A stretch of 64,000 nucleotides of DNA from Stenotrophomonas sp. 24(2023) (GCF_030913365.1 NZ_CP133160.1:3386001-3450000), one strand, 5' to 3'; numbered from the stretch's first letter, positions 17,690-26,523 are shown. A program made the numbers and translations. The notes: a model not told the origin generated them from the letters alone.

Positions 17690-18805
17690 ATGAAGCTGCG
17701 TACCCTCACGCTTGGCCTGTCCACCGTCCTGCTTGCCGCCTGTGGCGGCGGTGGTAGCGGCGGTGCCGCGCAGGACAGCCAGTCGCTGAACATCTACAAC
17801 TACAGCGACTACATCGCCGAAGACACCATCCCGAACTTCGAGAAGACCAGCGGGATCAAGGTCACCTACGATGTGTTCGACAGCGATGAGATGGTCGAGA
17901 CCAAGCTGCTGGCGGGCAACAGCGGTTACGACGTGGTCGTGCCGACGCTGAACTTCTTCGGCCGCCAGATCCAGGCCGGCGTGTTCCTGCCGCTGGACAA
18001 GAGCAAGATTCCGAATCTGGCCAACCTGGACCCGGCGGTGATGAAGCGCATCGCCACCCAGGACCCGGACAACAAGTACGGCGTGCCGTACATGATCGGC
18101 ACCACCGGCATCGGCTACAACGTGGACATGCTCAAGCAGCGTTTCGGCGGCAGCGCCGATATCGCCAACAGCTGGGACCTGGTGTTCAAGCCGGAAAACA
18201 TCGCCAAGATGAAGGATTGCGGCGTGACCATCCTGGACACGCCGGCCGACATGATCCCGATCGCGCTGCACTACCTGGGCCTGGACCCGCACAGCAACAA
18301 CGAGGCCGACCTGCAGAAGGCCGCCACGCTGCTGAAGTCGATCCGCCCGTACGTGCAGAACTTCCACTCCTCGCAGTACGTCAGCTCGCTGGCCAGCGGC
18401 GGTACCTGTCTGGTGGTCGGCTGGTCCGGTGACATCATCCAGGCCCGCGACCGCGCCAACGAGGCCGACAACGGCATCCACGTGGCCTATTCGATCCCGA
18501 AGGAAGGTGCGCCGCAGTGGTTCGACATGCTGGCCATCCCCAAGGATGCCAAGCACCCGGAAGCGGCCTACAGCTTCATCAACTACCTGCTGGAACCGAA
18601 GGTCGCCGCGGCCAACACCAACTTCATCCACTACGCCAACCCGGTGCCGACGGCCACGCCGCTGGTGGACGAGGCGATCCGCAACGACCCGACCATCTAC
18701 CCGCCGGCCGACGTGGCCGAGAAGATGTTCACCTACTCGATCAACACCCCGGAAACGGACAAGCTCTATACCCGTCTGTGGACCGAGATCAAGACCGGTC
18801 GTTGA
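17690..18805 (+). CDS. potF: Putrescine-binding protein of the PotFGHI transporter
   Basis: A 371-residue extracytoplasmic solute-binding protein. It has a lipoprotein signal (lipobox LLAAC, Cys 18) and a Gly/Ser linker, and then the polyamine-binding fold. Ligand-site motifs of PotF/PotD/SpuE are visible: LNIYNYSDYIAEDT, LVVGWSGDIIQARD and QWFDMLAIP. The first has Tyr where E. coli PotF has Trp, so polyamine preference may differ. The ATG follows CGGAG. A strong terminator sits directly downstream, so potF is transcribed apart from potGHI, which begin 2.1 kb away beyond a hydrolase/LysR pair. That layout allows more binding protein than permease. Function as putrescine or general polyamine binder is inferred from family and context. 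Confidence 0.88.
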   Translation: MKLRTLTLGLSTVLLAACGGGGSGGAAQDSQSLNIYNYSDYIAEDTIPNFEKTSGIKVTYDVFDSDEMVETKLLAGNSGYDVVVPTLNFFGRQIQAGVFLPLDKSKIPNLANLDPAVMKRIATQDPDNKYGVPYMIGTTGIGYNVDMLKQRFGGSADIANSWDLVFKPENIAKMKDCGVTILDTPADMIPIALHYLGLDPHSNNEADLQKAATLLKSIRPYVQNFHSSQYVSSLASGGTCLVVGWSGDIIQARDRANEADNGIHVAYSIPKEGAPQWFDMLAIPKDAKHPEAAYSFINYLLEPKVAAANTNFIHYANPVPTATPLVDEAIRNDPTIYPPADVAEKMFTYSINTPETDKLYTRLWTEIKTGR

Positions 18806-18825
18806 GTCGAGCGCATGGCATGCAA

Positions 18826-18856
18826 GGGCGCCGGTGCAGAACCGGCGCCCTTTTTT
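18826..18856 (+). terminator. Rho-independent terminator after potF
   Basis: GGGCGCCGGT (18826-18835) and ACCGGCGCCC (18841-18850) form a perfect 10-bp stem with a GCAGA loop, followed by six T. It separates potF from the convergent hydrolase gene. Confidence 0.92.
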
Positions 18857-18863
18857 CATGGCC

Positions 18864-19793
18864 TCAGCGCGCGCTGGCCATTGACTGCATGAACGTGTCG
18901 GTCAGGGCCACCACGTCGTCCAGCTTCGTGTCCATCACGAAGTGGCCGCCGTCCAGGATGTGCACGTCGGCCTTGCCATTGTCGCGGCGGAAGGCTTCGG
19001 CTCCAGGCACCAGGAACGAGGGGTCATAGCGGCCCCACAGCACCAGCGTCGGCAATTGCTTCTGCCGCAGCCAGGCCTGCCAGCGCGGGTAGGCAGCCAG
19101 GTTGTGCTGGTAGTCGAACAGCAGATCGGCCTGGATGCGGGCCTGGCCGGGGCGGTTCAGGTAGGCATGCTCATCCATCCACAGGTCCGGATCGTAGGCC
19201 TCCACGTCCGGGTCGGTGCCGACGTGACGTGCGCGCGTCACCGCCACCGACTGGTGGGCGGTGATGATCTCCTGCTCATGGGCGGCGCGGTTGGCCCAGA
19301 ACGGGCGGCGCTTCTCCCACATCACTCCCAGGCCCTCCTCATACACGTTGCCGTTCTGGAACACGAGGGCCTGCACCGCCTGCGGGCGTGCGATGGCCAG
19401 GCGCATGCCGACCGGGGCACCGAAGTCCTGCATGAAAAGCGTGTAGTGGTGCAGACCGAGGGCATCGGTGAACTGCTGCATGGTCAGTGCCAGGTGATCG
19501 AAGGTGTAGGCATAGCGCGACGGGTCCGGGGCCTCGCTGTTGCCGAAGCCGGGGTAGTCCGGTGCCACCAGGTGGTAGCGGCTGCCCAGCCGCCGCATCA
19601 GGGCGTCGTACATGCGCGAGGAACTGGGCACGCCATGCAGCAGCAGCAGCGTTGGCTTGCTGGCATCGCCCGCCTCGCGATAGGCGATCTGCACCCCATC
19701 GACGGTGATGCTTCGGTAGGTGACGGGTGCTGCGGCAGCGAGGGCGGGCAGGCCCAGGCCCAGGGCGAGAGAGGCGGCGGCAAGACGGTTCAT
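18864..19793 (-). CDS. Secreted alpha/beta hydrolase with Asp nucleophile
   Basis: A 309-residue exported alpha/beta-hydrolase. A signal peptide (residues 1-22) is followed by the oxyanion-hole motif LLLHGVPSSSRMY. The nucleophile elbow reads LFMQDFGAPVG, which puts Asp 123 at the catalytic position rather than Ser, and the catalytic His is in DGGHFVMD. An Asp nucleophile is the mark of epoxide hydrolases, haloalkane dehalogenases and fluoroacetate dehalogenase-like enzymes, so this is not an esterase or lipase. The ATG at 19793 follows GGAG. It diverges from a LysR-type gene that is its probable regulator. The natural substrate is unknown. Confidence 0.85.
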   Translation of the reverse strand: MNRLAAASLALGLGLPALAAAAPVTYRSITVDGVQIAYREAGDASKPTLLLLHGVPSSSRMYDALMRRLGSRYHLVAPDYPGFGNSEAPDPSRYAYTFDHLALTMQQFTDALGLHHYTLFMQDFGAPVGMRLAIARPQAVQALVFQNGNVYEEGLGVMWEKRRPFWANRAAHEQEIITAHQSVAVTRARHVGTDPDVEAYDPDLWMDEHAYLNRPGQARIQADLLFDYQHNLAAYPRWQAWLRQKQLPTLVLWGRYDPSFLVPGAEAFRRDNGKADVHILDGGHFVMDTKLDDVVALTDTFMQSMASAR

Positions 19794-19925
19794 CAGGGTG
19801 CTCCAGGGGGGAAGAGGGGCACACAGTAGTGAGCGGTCGCAGCGCCGGGCAGCGGGGAGTGCGCAAGACACTATTTCTTCTGGCGAAATTATCTGGAGGA
19901 TGCGTGCGGAATGATGGTGTTGCGT

Positions 19926-19936
19926 GGAATAATTCC
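19926..19936 (+). promoter_or_regulatory. Palindrome in the hydrolase/lysR intergenic region
   Basis: GGAATAATTCC is a perfect 11-base palindrome 23 bases upstream of the LysR start, in the 166-base divergent gap. LysR regulators usually bind interrupted palindromes in just such gaps, so this is a candidate operator. It has not been matched to a known consensus. Confidence 0.4.
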
Positions 19937-19959
19937 GTCCGGGCGACCCCGGGGGCAGC

Positions 19960-20859
19960 ATGGACCAGATCCACCTCATGAATGTGTTTGTCGCGGTGGG
20001 CGAACGTGAGAACTTCGCTGCCGCGTCGCGCTGGCTCGACCTGTCGCCGGCTGCGGTGACACGGGCCATTGCGGCCCTGGAACACCAACTGGGGGTGAAA
20101 CTGCTCATGCGCACCACCCGCAGCGTGCGCCTTACCGAGGCCGGCAGCCGCTACCTGGTGGACAGCCGCAACATTCTGGCCAGCCTGCGCGAAGCCAACG
20201 CGGCCGCCGCCGGCATCAATGCCACCCCGCGCGGGGAGCTGTCGGTTACCGCACCGGTGCTGTTCGGCCGCTACTTCGTGATGCCCTGCGTGGTGCGCTA
20301 CCTGCAGGCTTACCCGGAGGTGGACGTGTCGGCCAGTTTCCTTGATCGCGTGGTGAACCTGGTCGAGGAGGGCATGGATGTGGCAGTGCGCATCGGACAT
20401 CTACCCGATTCGGGGCTGAAGGCGCTGCGCGTCGGCCAGGTGCGGCGCATGCTGTGCGCTTCGCCGGACTACCTGGACAGGGTGGGGCGCCCGCAGCATC
20501 CGCGTGATCTGCAGGACCACACCGTGATCGCCCGCGACAACATCCTGCCACGCCTGGAATGGCGCTTCGGCGATACCGTGGCGCCCATCGTCCAGCGCAT
20601 CCGTCCGCGGCTGACGGTCAGCAGCAACGACGGTGCCGTGGCTGCCGCATGTGCCGGGCTGGGCATCGCGCGCCAGCCCTACTACCAGATCGCTGACGAC
20701 CTGGCTGCCGGACGCCTGGAAGTGCTGCTGCCCGACTTCGAACAGGCGCCCTGGCCGATCCATGTAGTGCACCGTGAAACCCGCTACGGCTCCAGCAAGG
20801 TGCGCAGCTTCATCGACCTGCTGGTCGACCACCTGCGTGCGCAGCCACACCTGGCCTGA
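19960..20859 (+). CDS. LysR-family transcriptional regulator
   Basis: A 299-residue LysR-type regulator. The N-terminal winged helix-turn-helix (about 1-60) shows FAAASRWLDLSPAAVTRAIAALE and the downstream RLTEAGSRYL signature. The effector-binding domain (about 90-295) has the usual GELSVTAP opening and VRIGHLPDSGLKALRVG. This pattern is common in the subgroup that controls divergently transcribed oxidoreductases and hydrolases. It is divergent from the secreted Asp-type hydrolase gene and probably controls it and itself. The effector is unknown. It separates potF from potGHI without an evident functional link to polyamines. Confidence 0.88.
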   Translation: MDQIHLMNVFVAVGERENFAAASRWLDLSPAAVTRAIAALEHQLGVKLLMRTTRSVRLTEAGSRYLVDSRNILASLREANAAAAGINATPRGELSVTAPVLFGRYFVMPCVVRYLQAYPEVDVSASFLDRVVNLVEEGMDVAVRIGHLPDSGLKALRVGQVRRMLCASPDYLDRVGRPQHPRDLQDHTVIARDNILPRLEWRFGDTVAPIVQRIRPRLTVSSNDGAVAAACAGLGIARQPYYQIADDLAAGRLEVLLPDFEQAPWPIHVVHRETRYGSSKVRSFIDLLVDHLRAQPHLA

Positions 20860-20960
20860 GAGGCCCCCGGCCCCGCCCGCCAACCCCCGTCATATCCCCA
20901 TCCGCCCCCGGCCGGTAGAATGGCGCCCGCTGCCCACCGCCTGCTCCCGGAGCCCCCCGC

Positions 20961-22097
20961 ATGCCCGTAGAAGCCCAGCCGGAAGCCGCCGTCGTTACCG
21001 CGACCGGCGCGCCCGGCTACCTGTCCATTCGTGACCTGCGCAAGGAATTCGATGGCTTCGTCGCCGTCGACGATGTCCAGCTGGATGTCCGCAAAGGCGA
21101 GATCTTCGCCCTGCTGGGCGGTTCCGGCAGTGGCAAATCGACCCTGCTGCGCTGCCTGGGCGGCTTCGAGACTCCCACCAAGGGCACCATCACCCTCGAT
21201 GGCCAGCGCCTGGACGCCCTGCCGCCCTACCAGCGGCCGGTGAACATGATGTTCCAGTCCTACGCGCTGTTCCCGCACATGACCGTGGAGCAGAACATCG
21301 CCTTCGGCCTGAAGCAGGACGGCCTGGCCCGTGATGCCATCACCCGCCGCGTCGGCGAGATGCTGGAACTGGTGCAGATGGGCCACCTGGGCAAGCGCAA
21401 GCCACACCAGCTCTCCGGCGGCCAGCAGCAGCGCGTGGCGCTGGCCCGCTCGCTGGCCAAGGGCCCCAAGCTGCTGCTGCTGGACGAGCCGATGGGCGCG
21501 CTGGACAAGAAGCTGCGCTCGCAGATGCAGCTGGAGCTGGTCAACATCATCGAAACCTCCGGCGTGACCTGCGTGATGGTCACCCACGACCAGGAGGAGG
21601 CGATGACCATGGCCACCCGCATCGCGGTGATGGACGCCGGCTGGATCCAGCAGGTCGGCAAGCCCGATGAAGTCTACGAACAGCCGGCCAACCGCTTCGT
21701 GGCCGAGTTCATCGGCTCGGTGAACCTGTTCGACGGCGTGATCGACGAGGACCTGCCCGAGTACGTGACCGTGCGCTCGCCGCTGTTCCCGGCACCGATC
21801 TACATCGCCCACGGCATCACCGGCTACGAAGGCCAGCCGGTGGCGTTCGCGCTGCGCCCGGAAAAGGTGATGATCGGCAAGGACGAGCCGGAAGGGCACA
21901 CCAACAAGGCCCACGGGGTGATCGAGGAGATCGCCTATTTCGGCAGCCACTCGGTCTACCACGTGCGCCTGCCCAGTGGCGCCAAGGTGCTGGCCAACTT
22001 CGCCAATTCCCAGCGCTGGGCCAGCGATGGCCTGACCTGGGGCGACAGCGTGTGGGTGCACTGGCGCGACAACGATGGCGTGGTGCTGACCTCATGA
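20961..22097 (+). CDS. potG: Putrescine ABC transporter, ATP-binding subunit
   Basis: A 378-residue ATPase of the PotFGHI importer. The nucleotide-binding domain (about 20-255) has Walker A GGSGSGKST (53-61), a Q-loop in MMFQSYALFPHMT, signature LSGGQQQRVALARS, Walker B LLLLDEPMGALD and switch VMVTHDQEEAM. A C-terminal TOBE-type domain follows (VAFALRPEKVMIG). Its stop overlaps the start of potH (ATGA), so the three subunits are made in a coupled operon. The ATG at 20961 follows GGAG. PotA of the spermidine system is the nearest alternative, but the lone potF upstream and the puu genes favour putrescine. Confidence 0.9.
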   Translation: MPVEAQPEAAVVTATGAPGYLSIRDLRKEFDGFVAVDDVQLDVRKGEIFALLGGSGSGKSTLLRCLGGFETPTKGTITLDGQRLDALPPYQRPVNMMFQSYALFPHMTVEQNIAFGLKQDGLARDAITRRVGEMLELVQMGHLGKRKPHQLSGGQQQRVALARSLAKGPKLLLLDEPMGALDKKLRSQMQLELVNIIETSGVTCVMVTHDQEEAMTMATRIAVMDAGWIQQVGKPDEVYEQPANRFVAEFIGSVNLFDGVIDEDLPEYVTVRSPLFPAPIYIAHGITGYEGQPVAFALRPEKVMIGKDEPEGHTNKAHGVIEEIAYFGSHSVYHVRLPSGAKVLANFANSQRWASDGLTWGDSVWVHWRDNDGVVLTS

Positions 22098-23005
22098 GCA
22101 TGGCCGGCCTCAAGCGCTGGGTTCCGGGCCTGCGCGGCACCGTCATCGGCGTGCCGTACCTGTGGCTGATGCTGTTCTTCGCGGTGCCGTTCGCGATCAT
22201 CCTGATGATCTCCTTCGCGCACACCCAGGTCGGCTCGCCGCCGTACACCTGGCTGCTGCAGTACATCGACGGCGCGTTCTCGCTCAAGCTCAACCTGGAA
22301 AACTACCTGCAGCTGGTACGCGATTCGCAGTACCTGGTGGCCTACCTGAGCTCGTTCAAGATCGCGGTCATCTCCACCGCGTTCACCCTGCTGATCGGCT
22401 ACCCGATGGCCTATGCCATCGCGCGCATGTCACCGTCCGCACGCAACGTGGCGATGATGCTGGTGGTGCTGCCGTCGTGGACCTCGTTCCTGATCCGCGT
22501 GTATGCCTGGATCGGCATCCTCGACCGCAACGGCCTGCTCAACCAGCTGCTGCTCAAGAGCGGGCTGATCAGCGAGCCGCTGCAGCTGCTGTACACCCCC
22601 ACCGCTGCCTACATCGGCATCGTCTACTGCTATCTGCCGTTCATGGTGCTGCCGCTGTACGCCAACCTGGTCAAGCATGACCACCGCCTGCTGGAAGCGG
22701 CCTACGACCTGGGCGCACGGCCGTGGCAGGCGTTCCTGCGCATCACCCTGCCGCTGTCGCGCGCAGGCATCATCGCCGGCTGCATGCTGGTGCTGATCCC
22801 GGCCGTGGGTGAATTCGTGATCCCGGAAATGCTCGGCGGGCCGGACACGCTGATGATCGGCCGCGTGCTGTGGGGCGAGTTCTTCAACAACCGCAACTGG
22901 CCGGTGGCGTCGGCAGTGGCGGTGGTGATGCTGCTCCTGCTGCTGGCGCCCATCCTGCTGTTCAACCGGTCCCAGCAGCGCGTGCTGGAAGGGAAGCAGG
23001 CATGA
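22094..23005 (+). CDS. potH: Putrescine ABC transporter permease
   Basis: A 303-residue inner-membrane permease with six predicted spans. It carries the binding-protein-dependent transport signature that contacts PotG (EAAYDLGARPWQAFLRITLPL, about 212-232). It is longer than PotI and has an N-terminal extension with a periplasmic loop, as in PotH. Start and stop overlap its neighbours by four bases on both sides (ATGA), indicating one coupled potGHI operon. PotB of the spermidine transporter is the alternative family member. Confidence 0.9.
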   Translation: MSMAGLKRWVPGLRGTVIGVPYLWLMLFFAVPFAIILMISFAHTQVGSPPYTWLLQYIDGAFSLKLNLENYLQLVRDSQYLVAYLSSFKIAVISTAFTLLIGYPMAYAIARMSPSARNVAMMLVVLPSWTSFLIRVYAWIGILDRNGLLNQLLLKSGLISEPLQLLYTPTAAYIGIVYCYLPFMVLPLYANLVKHDHRLLEAAYDLGARPWQAFLRITLPLSRAGIIAGCMLVLIPAVGEFVIPEMLGGPDTLMIGRVLWGEFFNNRNWPVASAVAVVMLLLLLAPILLFNRSQQRVLEGKQA

Positions 23006-23847
23006 GCACGATGCGTGGCTACCGCTGGCTGGGCTGGGGCACGTTGGCCCTGGGCTTCGCCTTCCTGTACCTGCCGATCCTGCTGCTGATGCTGTTCTCG
23101 TTCAACAGCTCGCGGCTGGCCACGGTGTGGGCCGGGTTCTCCACCCGCTGGTATGGCGAGCTGATCAACGACCGCGCGCTGATGGATGCGCTGTGGGTCA
23201 GCCTGCGCGTGGCGTTCTGGACCGCGTGCGCCTCCACGGTCATCGGCACGCTGGCGGCCATGGTGATGACCCGCTTCCGCCATTTCCGCGGCAAGACCCT
23301 GTTCGGCGCATTGATCACCGCACCGCTGGTGATGCCCGAAGTGATCCTGGGCTTCTCGCTGATGACGCTGCTGGTGGCGATGGGCGGTATTCCCGGGTTC
23401 CCGGCGCGTGGCGTGGCCACCATCTGGATCGCCCACGTCACCTTCACCCTGTCCTTCGTGACGGTGGTGGTGTCCTCGCGCCTGCAGGAACTGGATGTCT
23501 CGCTGGAAGAGGCGGCGATGGACCTGGGCGCGAGCCGGCTGACGGTGTTCCTGAAGATCACCCTGCCGATCATCGCGCCGGCGCTGGTGGCCGGCTGGCT
23601 GCTGGCGTTCACCCTGTCGCTGGATGACGTGGTCATCGCCAGCTTCGTTGCCGGCCCCAGCGCCACCACGTTGCCGATGAAGGTGTTCGCCTCGGTACGC
23701 ATGGGCATCAGCCCGAAGATCAACGCACTGGCCACGCTGATGGTGATGGCCGTGTCGGTGGCGGCGGTGGTGGGCTGGTACCTGACCGCGCGCGCGGAAA
23801 AGCGTCGCCAGCGCGACCTGCAGCTGGCCCGCCAGGACAACGGCTGA
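23002..23847 (+). CDS. potI: Putrescine ABC transporter permease
   Basis: A 281-residue permease forming the heterodimeric channel with PotH. Six hydrophobic spans are visible, and the ATPase-contact loop is EEAAMDLGASRLTVFLKITLP (about 172-192). A short DDVVIASFVAGP precedes the last spans, as in PotI and PotC. It starts inside the potH stop (ATGA). A long hairpin without a T run follows the gene, then the succinate-semialdehyde dehydrogenase gene in the same direction. Confidence 0.9.
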   Translation: MSTMRGYRWLGWGTLALGFAFLYLPILLLMLFSFNSSRLATVWAGFSTRWYGELINDRALMDALWVSLRVAFWTACASTVIGTLAAMVMTRFRHFRGKTLFGALITAPLVMPEVILGFSLMTLLVAMGGIPGFPARGVATIWIAHVTFTLSFVTVVVSSRLQELDVSLEEAAMDLGASRLTVFLKITLPIIAPALVAGWLLAFTLSLDDVVIASFVAGPSATTLPMKVFASVRMGISPKINALATLMVMAVSVAAVVGWYLTARAEKRRQRDLQLARQDNG

Positions 23848-23862
23848 GGCCGCCGGGCCTGC

Positions 23863-23889
23863 ATGGCCGCGACGGTGTGTCGCGGCCAT
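23863..23889 (+). terminator. Hairpin after potI
   Basis: ATGGCCGCGAC (23863-23873) and GTCGCGGCCAT (23879-23889) form a perfect 11-bp stem with a GGTGT loop. No T run follows, so it may stabilise the potGHI mRNA end or be a weak terminator. Confidence 0.45.
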
Positions 23890-23971
23890 GTCGATAGTGT
23901 GGACTGATCCGGCAACGCACGGCTCACGGGCATCGGCGCACAATGACGGCCTGTGTGAAGGAGATGCCCGC

Positions 23972-25336
23972 ATGACCGTCGAGATCATCAACCCGGCCAC
24001 CGGCCAGGTGACCTACCGCCACGAACTGATGGATGCCGCGGCCATCGAGCAGCGGCTGCAGGCCGCCGCCGATGCGTTCCCCGGCTGGGCCGCGCGTTCG
24101 CTGCAGGAGCGCGGCGCGATCCTGCGGCTGATCGCGGCGCAGCTGCGTGAGCGCAGCGCCGAGCTGCAGCGGGCGATGACCCAGGAGATGGGCAAGCTCA
24201 AGGGCGAAGCGCTGGCCGAGATCGACAAGTGCGCCGCGGCCTGCGAGTTCTATGCCGACCATGCCGCCGACTACCTCAAGCCGCAGCTGATCGACACCCA
24301 CGCCCAGCGCAGCTACGTGCGCTACGAGCCGATCGGCTGCGTGTTCGCGGTGATGCCGTGGAATTTCCCGATCTGGCAGGTGTTCCGTTTCCTCGCGCCG
24401 GCGTTCATGGCCGGCAACGTGGCCCTGCTCAAGCACGCCAGCAATGTGCCGCAGTGTGCCGACCTCATCCTGGACGTGGTGCGCGCCGCCGGCCTGCCGG
24501 CCGGGGTCTTCGACGTGCTGCACATCGACAATGACCAGGCCGCCGACGTGCTGCGTGACCGGCGCATCAAGGCCGTGACCCTGACCGGCAGCGAGCGGGC
24601 AGGGCGCTCGATCGCGGCCAACGCCGGCAGCCAGTTGAAGAAATCGGTGATGGAGCTGGGCGGCAGTGACGCCTTCGTGGTGCTGGACGATGCCGACCTG
24701 GACAAGACCGTGGCTGCCGCGGTGAAGTCACGCTTCGACAACAGCGGGCAGACCTGCATCGCGGCCAAGCGCTTCATCGTGGTGGAGGCGCTGGCCGATG
24801 CGTTCACCGAGCGCTTCGTGCAGGCCAGTGCCGAACGCCGTTATGGCGACCCCGAGGCCGAAGGCACCACCCTGGCACCGATGGCCCGCGCCGACCTGCG
24901 CGATGAACTGCACAAGCAGGTGCAGGCCAGCGTGGCCAAGGGCGCGCGCGTGCTGCTGGGCGGCGAACCCATCGCCGGCACCCACGCCGGGTACCCGGCG
25001 ACCGTGCTCGACAACGTCGGGCCGGGCATGCCGGCCTATGACGAAGAACTGTTCGGGCCGGTGGCGGCGGTGATCCGGGTCAAGGACGAAGCCGAAGCGC
25101 TGCACGTGGCCAACGACACCCGTTTCGGGCTGGGCGGCAGCGTGTGGACGGCCGATCCCGTGCGTGGCGAAGCCTTCGCCCAGCAGCTGGAATGCGGCGC
25201 GGCTTTCGTCAACGCCATCGTCAAGAGCGATGCGCGGTTGCCGTTCGGCGGCAGCAAGCAGTCCGGCTTCGGCCGCGAACTGGCCGACCACGGCATCCAT
25301 GAGTTCATGAACATCAAGACCGTTTTCGTGGCCTGA
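23972..25336 (+). CDS. Succinate-semialdehyde dehydrogenase, Sad/GabD type
   Basis: A 454-residue aldehyde dehydrogenase that oxidises succinate semialdehyde, the GABA transamination product, to succinate. Catalytic residues are the base E228 in MELGGSDAF and the nucleophile C262 in NSGQTCIAAK. PWNFPIWQVFRFLAPA and KHASNVP are typical of the Sad/YneI branch rather than GabD, which suggests NAD as cofactor. The ATG at 23972 follows GAAGGAG. It completes the putrescine-to-succinate route encoded in this region, lying just downstream of potGHI. Gene names sad, gabD and yneI are all used for close relatives, so none is assigned. Confidence 0.85.
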   Translation: MTVEIINPATGQVTYRHELMDAAAIEQRLQAAADAFPGWAARSLQERGAILRLIAAQLRERSAELQRAMTQEMGKLKGEALAEIDKCAAACEFYADHAADYLKPQLIDTHAQRSYVRYEPIGCVFAVMPWNFPIWQVFRFLAPAFMAGNVALLKHASNVPQCADLILDVVRAAGLPAGVFDVLHIDNDQAADVLRDRRIKAVTLTGSERAGRSIAANAGSQLKKSVMELGGSDAFVVLDDADLDKTVAAAVKSRFDNSGQTCIAAKRFIVVEALADAFTERFVQASAERRYGDPEAEGTTLAPMARADLRDELHKQVQASVAKGARVLLGGEPIAGTHAGYPATVLDNVGPGMPAYDEELFGPVAAVIRVKDEAEALHVANDTRFGLGGSVWTADPVRGEAFAQQLECGAAFVNAIVKSDARLPFGGSKQSGFGRELADHGIHEFMNIKTVFVA

Positions 25337-25362
25337 GGCCAGGTCCCGCACGCAACCGGCAA

Positions 25363-25507
25363 TGCCAGGCATGGCCTGGCACTACAGGGCGGCGGCACTC
25401 AACCGGTAGTGCCAGGCCATGCCTGGCATCAGGATCCACATGCCTCGGGTAGTGCCAGGCCATGCCTGGCATCGGCAAACCGTCCGCCAGGCGCGGCCTG
25501 GCGCTAC
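25363..25507. repeat. Cluster of four GTAG palindromic repeats (SMAG-like REP)
   Basis: Four near-identical 22-23 base elements of the form GTAGTGCCAGGCC-ATG-CCTGGCA. They lie at 25363-25385 (reverse), 25406-25428 and 25449-25471 (forward) and 25486-25507 (reverse, GCGCC variant). They match the description of Stenotrophomonas GTAG repeats. The last one contains the corA stop codon within its GTAG. They probably form hairpins at the 3' ends of the convergent dehydrogenase and corA transcripts. Confidence 0.85.
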
Positions 25508-26517
25508 AGCCAGCCCGAACGCTTGAACAACCGGTACAGGCCCACGCACACACCGCCCACGCCGATGATCATCAGCGGGTAGGACCACGGTTCGCTCAGT
25601 TCCGGCATGTGCGCGAAGTTCATGCCGTACCAGCTGGTGATGAGCGTCGGCGCGGCCAGCAGCGCCGCCCAGGCACCGAGGCGCTTGACGGTCTCGCCCT
25701 GCGCTAGGGTGACCAGCGACAGGTTCACGCTCAAGGCAGTACCGAGCATCTCGCGCAGGGTATCGATGACATCGCTGATGCGCACGGCATGGTCATGCAC
25801 ATCGCGCACGTACAGCTTCACTTCGTCCGGCACCAGGTCGCCCTGGTAGCGGCGCAGCTGGGCCAGCACATCCTGCAGCGGTGCCACCGCCATCCGCATC
25901 TTGTTCAGTTCGCGCTTGAGCTCGTACAGGCGCACCACCGTGGAGCGCTTGTAGTCGTCGGCGAAGATGTCCTTTTCCAGCGAGTCGAGCGTGTCGCGGA
26001 AGCGGTTGATGATCGGCAGGTAGTTGTCGACCACGAAATCGGTGACCGCATACAGGCAGTACGAGGGCCCCATCTTCAGCAGCTGCGGTTCGCGCTCCAC
26101 CCGGCTGCGCACCGGCGCGTAGGACAGCGAGGCGCCGTGGCGCACCGTCACCAGGAAGCGCGGGCCCAGGAAGGCGTGGGTTTCACCGTACTTGATGCGC
26201 TCGTCGACCATCTGCGCGGTGGTGACCACCACGAACAGCGAATTGCCGTAGGTTTCCACCTTCGGCCGCTGGTGCGCGTTGCGTGCATCGTCGATGGCCA
26301 GATCATGCAGGCCGAATTCTTCCTGCAGCTTCAGCAGCACGGCATCGTTGGGGTCGTACAGGCCGACCCAGACAAAGCCGTTGTTGCTGGCGATGACCTC
26401 GCTGATGTCGTCCAGGTTGATGTCGTGGCGCTTGCCATCGTCATCGTAGTGGACGCAGTTGATGACACAGGCCGGGTTGGCCGCCGGATCGGGTGCAGGC
26501 TGGGACATGCCGGACAT
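25504..26517 (-). CDS. corA: CorA-family magnesium/cobalt channel
   Basis: A 337-residue CorA-type divalent cation channel. The large soluble N-terminal funnel domain is followed by a long stalk helix region (LEKDIFADDYKRSTVVRLYELKRELN region, about 185-210). Two C-terminal transmembrane segments follow, with the selectivity motif YGMNF (Gly-Met-Asn at 298-300) between them. This fits the pentameric Mg2+ channel family. The ATG at 26517 is preferred, and one at 26508 is possible. Its TAG stop lies inside the GTAG of a reverse palindromic repeat. It starts seven bases after the upstream DUF4105 gene, in one minus-strand run with corC. Confidence 0.88.
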   Translation of the reverse strand: MSGMSQPAPDPAANPACVINCVHYDDDGKRHDINLDDISEVIASNNGFVWVGLYDPNDAVLLKLQEEFGLHDLAIDDARNAHQRPKVETYGNSLFVVVTTAQMVDERIKYGETHAFLGPRFLVTVRHGASLSYAPVRSRVEREPQLLKMGPSYCLYAVTDFVVDNYLPIINRFRDTLDSLEKDIFADDYKRSTVVRLYELKRELNKMRMAVAPLQDVLAQLRRYQGDLVPDEVKLYVRDVHDHAVRISDVIDTLREMLGTALSVNLSLVTLAQGETVKRLGAWAALLAAPTLITSWYGMNFAHMPELSEPWSYPLMIIGVGGVCVGLYRLFKRSGWL

Positions 26518-26523
26518 CGTGCG

